Below are positions 60,389-64,000 of a stretch of DNA of 64,000 nt, piece by piece. A program made the translations under genes and the position numbers. The notes under the pieces were generated by a model that was given only the letters and a program-made list of their open reading frames with translations, was not told the origin of the DNA and did no database searches. The first letter of the stretch is position 1. Each line of letters begins with the position of its first letter. This DNA comes from Sphingobium chungbukense (GTDB taxonomy: Bacteria > Pseudomonadota > Alphaproteobacteria > Sphingomonadales > Sphingomonadaceae), in contig NZ_LBIC01000009.1 in the NCBI RefSeq assembly GCF_001005725.1, positions 124,001 to 188,000 of the forward strand, given 5' to 3'.

Positions 60389-62928
60389 CAGAGCAGCGAT
60401 CCGGGAAAGAGCCGCGTCAGCAGCGCCGACACCAAGCCCTGCGCCGCGGTGTAGGCGGCGAAGAGATAGACCAGATCATAGCTGTTGTCCGCCGGGCGGT
60501 TGATGAGGCCCCGGCTGTTTCGTGCGGCCATATAGCAGGTCATGATGAAGAGGATGGCGACCAGCAGGCCCTGCAAGCTCAGGAAGGCGTAAACCGTCGC
60601 GCCCTGTCCACTCGCATCGGGCGACAAGCCGTGGCCACGCCAGCTCAGAAAATCGATGGCGAAGGCCAGGATGGAGCCGCCGCCGCCCGCCATCAGCAGG
60701 ACGCCGGGCGTCCACAGGCGCGTCTTGTCACGGCGCAGCAGCCGGCGTCCGAGCCACGCCAATCCGAAACCCGCGCCATAGGCGAGCAGTATGGGGATCA
60801 GCCAGGCCGCATCGGGCGGCGCGATCCACAGGCGCGGATGAACGCCATAGAGATAGAGATAGCTGAAGCAGGCCATCAGGAAGATCATGCCGATGACGGT
60901 CAACAGCACCATCATCGCCCACCAGCCGTGGCTGCGCGGCCCGGTGACATAAGTGGGCGCCATGATCCCGGCGCCGATGTCCACCTGAGGCTCGCGCACC
61001 GGGCGGTCCGTGTCCCACAGCCAGCGCAACAGGCAGAGGATCGCGATGATGCCGCTCACCACGCCGGTCCAGTAAGCCTGCACCGTCAGCAACAGGAAAA
61101 AGCCGGCGGTGAACAGCGCCGCGGCGACCGGCCATGGCGAAGGTCCGGGCATGATCTGGAGATATTCCGGCTCTGCCCGGATCGGGCTGGTGATGATCGT
61201 CTCGCGTAGGCCGGTGGCGCTGTTCGGCAGGAAGTAGCGGCCCTGCTCCACGTCTTCCGGTAGCGCCGGATCGTGCCACAGGGGATCGCGGCTGCGGACC
61301 ACGGGAATGCTGCGCGTCGAATATAAACCCGTCGGCAGCCATTCCAGGGTGCCGCCGCCATAGACATTCCCCGCATTCTCATCAGCGGAGAAGCGGAAAT
61401 TGCGGGCGAGGTCGATGAGGAAGAGGCAGATGCCCAGCGCCAATATGCCTGCTCCGATCGTGGACAGCAGGTTCGTCGTTTCCCAGTCGCGATCGGGCAG
61501 ATAGGTATAGACCCGTCGCGGCATGCCCATCAGCCCGGTGACGTGCATGGGCAGGAAGGTCAGGTGCATGCCCGCGAACATCAGCCAGAACACCCATTTG
61601 CCCATGGCTTCCGACAGTGGCCGGCGGCTCATCATCGGCGTCCAGTTGTAAAATGCCGCAAACAGCGGAAACACCATGCCGCCGATCAGCACATAATGAA
61701 GATGGGCGACGATGAAGTAGCTGTCATGCGCCTGGTAATCGAACGGCACGAGCGCCACCATCACGCCGGTCAGCCCGCCCATCACGAAGATGACGATGCC
61801 GCCGACCAGAAAAAGCGTCGGCGTGTTCATCCTGGGCCGACCGCTCGCCAGCGTCGCGATCCAGGAAAAGACCTGGATGCCGGCGGGCACGCTGACGGCC
61901 ATGCTGGCGGCGGAAAAAAAGCCCACGGTCAGCGTCGGCATGCCGGTCGTGAACATATGATGCGCCCAGACGCCGAAGCTGATGAACCCGGTGGAGACGA
62001 GCGCCAGCACGATCAGCCGGTATCCGACCACCGCCGTTTTGGCGAGCGCGCTCGCCATCATGGTGACGAGCCCCGCTGCGGGCAGGAAGATGATATAGAC
62101 TTCCGGATGGCCGAAGAACCAGAAAAGATGCTGCCACAGCAGCGGATCGCCCCCGCGCGTGGGATCGAAAAAGGGCCAGTTCAGTGCGCGTTCCAGTTCC
62201 AGCAGCAGCGTTCCCAGTATGACGGCGGGAAAGCCGATGATGATCATCGCCGCGAAGACCAGCATCGCCCAGGCGAAGATCGGCATTTTTTCCAGGCTCA
62301 TACCCGGCGCGCGGGTCCGCAATACGCCGACGATGATCTCGATCGCTCCGGCGATGGCGGAGATTTCGATGAAGCCGATGCCGAGCAGCCAGAAGTCCGC
62401 ATTGATGCCCGGCGAAAAGCTGGTGCTGGTATAGGGCGGATACATGAACCAGCCGCCATCGGGCGCAAGGCCGACGAAGATCGAGGCGAAGAATGCAAGT
62501 CCGCCGATGAGATACGCCCAGAAGGCATAAGCAGACAGGCGCGGAAAGGGCAGGTCGCGCGCCGCCAGCATTTGGGGCAATAACAGCACGCCCAACGCCT
62601 CCACCGCTGGCACGGCGAAGAGGAACATCATCACCGTGCCGTGCATCGTGAAGAACTGATTATATGTTTCCTGCGGCAATATGCCGTTCAGCGGCCAGGC
62701 GAGCTGCACCCGCATGACCAGCGCCAGCACGCCCGCCAGCAGGAAGAAGAGAAAGGCCGCGCCGACATAGAAGGCGCCGATATAATTATTATTGACGACG
62801 GTCAGCAGCTGCCATCCCTTTGGCGCGCACCAGATGCGCTCCAGTTCCTTCATCTCGCCTGCGGGCCGCTCTTCCCGGGTCGGGAACCTGTCGTAGAGCG
62901 CCGGGTCGAAGCCGGTCTCCGACCTCAC
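60388..62928 (-). CDS. ctaD: Cytochrome c oxidase subunit I fused to subunit III-like region
   Basis: 846 aa with a GTG start overlapping the subunit II stop (GTGA). The first 560 residues are a haem-copper oxidase core: FFTMHGTVMMFLFAVPAVEA (low-spin haem His), WFFGHPEVYIIFLPAAG (CuB His and Tyr), WAHHMFTTGM (CuB His pair), HDSYFIVAHLHYVLIGG (haem a3 His). The rest holds about seven more hydrophobic segments like subunit III. This is the fused I/III polypeptide of caa3-type oxidases. Proton-channel residues were not checked. Confidence 0.92.
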   Translation of the reverse strand: MRSETGFDPALYDRFPTREERPAGEMKELERIWCAPKGWQLLTVVNNNYIGAFYVGAAFLFFLLAGVLALVMRVQLAWPLNGILPQETYNQFFTMHGTVMMFLFAVPAVEALGVLLLPQMLAARDLPFPRLSAYAFWAYLIGGLAFFASIFVGLAPDGGWFMYPPYTSTSFSPGINADFWLLGIGFIEISAIAGAIEIIVGVLRTRAPGMSLEKMPIFAWAMLVFAAMIIIGFPAVILGTLLLELERALNWPFFDPTRGGDPLLWQHLFWFFGHPEVYIIFLPAAGLVTMMASALAKTAVVGYRLIVLALVSTGFISFGVWAHHMFTTGMPTLTVGFFSAASMAVSVPAGIQVFSWIATLASGRPRMNTPTLFLVGGIVIFVMGGLTGVMVALVPFDYQAHDSYFIVAHLHYVLIGGMVFPLFAAFYNWTPMMSRRPLSEAMGKWVFWLMFAGMHLTFLPMHVTGLMGMPRRVYTYLPDRDWETTNLLSTIGAGILALGICLFLIDLARNFRFSADENAGNVYGGGTLEWLPTGLYSTRSIPVVRSRDPLWHDPALPEDVEQGRYFLPNSATGLRETIITSPIRAEPEYLQIMPGPSPWPVAAALFTAGFFLLLTVQAYWTGVVSGIIAILCLLRWLWDTDRPVREPQVDIGAGIMAPTYVTGPRSHGWWAMMVLLTVIGMIFLMACFSYLYLYGVHPRLWIAPPDAAWLIPILLAYGAGFGLAWLGRRLLRRDKTRLWTPGVLLMAGGGGSILAFAIDFLSWRGHGLSPDASGQGATVYAFLSLQGLLVAILFIMTCYMAARNSRGLINRPADNSYDLVYLFAAYTAAQGLVSALLTRLFPGSLL

Positions 62929-63902
62929 CGCAATGTCTCCAGATAGGCGGCGATCGCCGTCAGGTCGCGGCCGGGCAGCATCGAATAGGCCGGCATGCGG
63001 TTGCCCGGCTTCAAGGATTGGGGATCGCCGATCCAGCCGATCATCGTCCCGCGGTTGTTCGGCAATATGCCCGCGCCCAGCGTCCGCCGCGATCCGACAT
63101 GGCTGAGGTCGGGTCCGGCCAGCCCGTTCGCCGCCGTTCCGGCGACGCGATGGCACGCGCCGCACCCGTTGCTCTGGAAGAGCTGCGCCCCACGCGCCGC
63201 CTCGCCGCCCGCAACGGGGGCGGGCCTGCGCCTGCCCGCCATCAGCCGCGCATAGTCGTCGGGCCTGTGCGCCACGACCATGAAGCCCATCAGGGCATGA
63301 GCGCCGCCGCAATATTCGGCGCATTGCCCGGCATAGACGCCCGGCGCATCGGCCTGCATGCGCAGAACATTGCGCCGCCCCGGCACCATGTCGATCTTGC
63401 CGGAAAGACGTGGCACCCAGAAGCTGTGGATGACGTCGGAGGACTGAAGTTCGACGGTCACCGTTCGACCCACGGGTATGTGGATTTCATTGGCGTCCGT
63501 CATGGCGACGCGCCCCGTCTGGTCGAGATAGGCGACGCGCCACCACCACATTTCGCCGGTGACGCGCACCCGAATGTCGGAAGGCTGCGTCGGTGTCCGC
63601 AACATGCTGGTCAGGGTCAGGCCATAGATCAGCAACGCGGTCAGCACCACCACGGGCAGCGCGATGCCGGCCAGCCAGATGACGCGCGTTCCGCCAAGCC
63701 GGGAGCGCAGCCGTTCCGGCCCGGCCAGCGCCACCCACAGGGCGGCGAGCACGAGTCCCAGAATTACTCCCCCAATAGCGAACAGGACCCAGGAGAGGAC
63801 GGTGATCGATGAGGCGAACGGACCGGCCGGGTCCAGCACCGGCGGCGGCCAGCCGGCGAGCGCCTGTTCAGTCGAGCGAGAGAAGATAGGCAGCCGCGTC
63901 AC
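62925..63902 (-). CDS. ctaC: Cytochrome c oxidase subunit II with fused cytochrome c domain
   Basis: 325 aa with a GTG start. Two N-terminal membrane helices (SITVLSWVLFAIGGVILGLV; VIWLAGIALPVVVLTALLIY) lead to a CuA cupredoxin domain (SSDVIHSFWVPRL; CAEYCGGAHALMGFMV). A C-terminal cytochrome c follows with the haem site FQSNGCGACHRVAG and Met ligand candidate NRMPAYSM. This is the caa3 form, in which electrons pass from the fused cytochrome c to CuA. Overlaps the upstream cytochrome gene by 35 nt. Confidence 0.92.
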   Translation of the reverse strand: MTRLPIFSRSTEQALAGWPPPVLDPAGPFASSITVLSWVLFAIGGVILGLVLAALWVALAGPERLRSRLGGTRVIWLAGIALPVVVLTALLIYGLTLTSMLRTPTQPSDIRVRVTGEMWWWRVAYLDQTGRVAMTDANEIHIPVGRTVTVELQSSDVIHSFWVPRLSGKIDMVPGRRNVLRMQADAPGVYAGQCAEYCGGAHALMGFMVVAHRPDDYARLMAGRRRPAPVAGGEAARGAQLFQSNGCGACHRVAGTAANGLAGPDLSHVGSRRTLGAGILPNNRGTMIGWIGDPQSLKPGNRMPAYSMLPGRDLTAIAAYLETLR

Positions 63903-64000
63903 GCGCCTCTCCGGGGTTCAGCGGCATGGCGGGCATGGTCGTGCCCGGCGCGACGGCTGGCGCGTTGCGGATGAAGGCGGTCAGCACGTCCGGCCGATTG
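63868..64000 (-). CDS. C-type cytochrome, 5' end outside the window
   Basis: The frame entering from the right edge reads NRPDVLTAFIRNAPAVAPGT then TMPAMPLNPGEARDAAAYLL, ending SLD. The TTMPAMPLNPGEARDAAAYL pattern (Met ligand region plus final helix) matches the end of a small monohaem cytochrome c. It is the upstream neighbour of the oxidase subunit II gene, which begins inside it. The haem-binding CxxCH lies beyond the window. Confidence 0.7.
   Translation of the reverse strand, partial: NRPDVLTAFIRNAPAVAPGTTMPAMPLNPGEARDAAAYLLSLD

Noticed and set aside
61543..62583. 346-aa plus-strand frame rich in His, Asp and Arg
   Set aside because: Antisense of the oxidase subunit I gene, whose haem-copper motifs are unambiguous.
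62929..63324. N-terminal extension of subunit I to 63324
   Set aside because: It lies in the wrong frame over the end of subunit II; the GTG at 62928 overlaps the subunit II stop and gives the normal protein.
62820..63812. 330-aa plus-strand frame
   Set aside because: Antisense of subunits I and II; no family features.
1..64000. CRISPR arrays, tRNA and rRNA genes
   Set aside because: No regularly spaced direct repeats and no tRNA-like cloverleaf or rRNA sequence recognised on reading; a tRNAscan or Infernal run would be needed to be certain.

Overview
The window is high-GC DNA whose gene content fits an alphaproteobacterium of the Sphingomonadaceae (Sphingobium/Sphingomonas/Novosphingobium type): a MucR/Ros regulator, a caa3-type oxidase, an Rrf2-type NsrR with flavohemoglobin, a Csu-like chaperone-usher operon built on spore-coat-U proteins, and a short MAKGQ-type basic protein. 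The family-level assignment is inference. No tRNA, rRNA or CRISPR array was recognised.

Layout. (1) 1-3324: 3' part of a YhaN-like SMC-type ATPase. (2) 3325-14025: an accessory patch with two type II toxin-antitoxin (TA) operons, two integrase remnants, a frameshifted DUF4365-like gene, a serine-recombinase remnant, and a higA antitoxin gene split by a nested transposon stack. An IS66-family element (8-bp target duplication) sits in higA. A Tn5/IS4-type IS (9-bp duplication) sits in the left terminal repeat of that IS66, and a recombinase-in-trio (RIT) element sits in its tnpB. (3) 14085-26547: a defence island. It holds a three-gene TerB/P-loop ATPase/Lhr-like helicase operon matching the Shango system, an XRE-ImmA metallopeptidase plus PIN pair, and divergently a type III CBASS operon: CD-NTase, HORMA, TRIP13-like ATPase, an effector combining a LOG/Smf-like (STALD-type) domain with a TIR-like/deoxyribosyltransferase-like domain, and a DEDDh exonuclease. 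(4) 26548-35750: a TA and IS graveyard with vapBC, an HTH/PIN pair, higBA, parD with a frameshifted parE, a complete IS1111-type IS110 element, an IS110 fragment split by an IS21 remnant, and a decayed tyrosine integrase. (5) 35847-64000: ordinary genome. It carries a GcvR-like ACT protein, a CPA1 antiporter, a MerR-regulated MFS pump, an EAL/hybrid-kinase pair, MucR, a secreted nuclease, a chaperone-usher pilus operon, a NsrR/hmp/truncated-globin nitric-oxide module, MgtC, BrkB, a DUF305 protein and a caa3 oxidase cluster cut by the window end.

The most interesting parts are the type III CBASS with a non-NucC effector next to Shango, the three-level transposon nest whose insertion order can be read from its target duplications, and several regulatory structures. 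These include a hairpin that would bury a ribosome-binding site, a 19-bp perfect palindrome in the pilus-side divergent region, and a near-leaderless TA promoter with an overlapping operator. All functional calls come from reading translated sequence and motifs; no database search was run.
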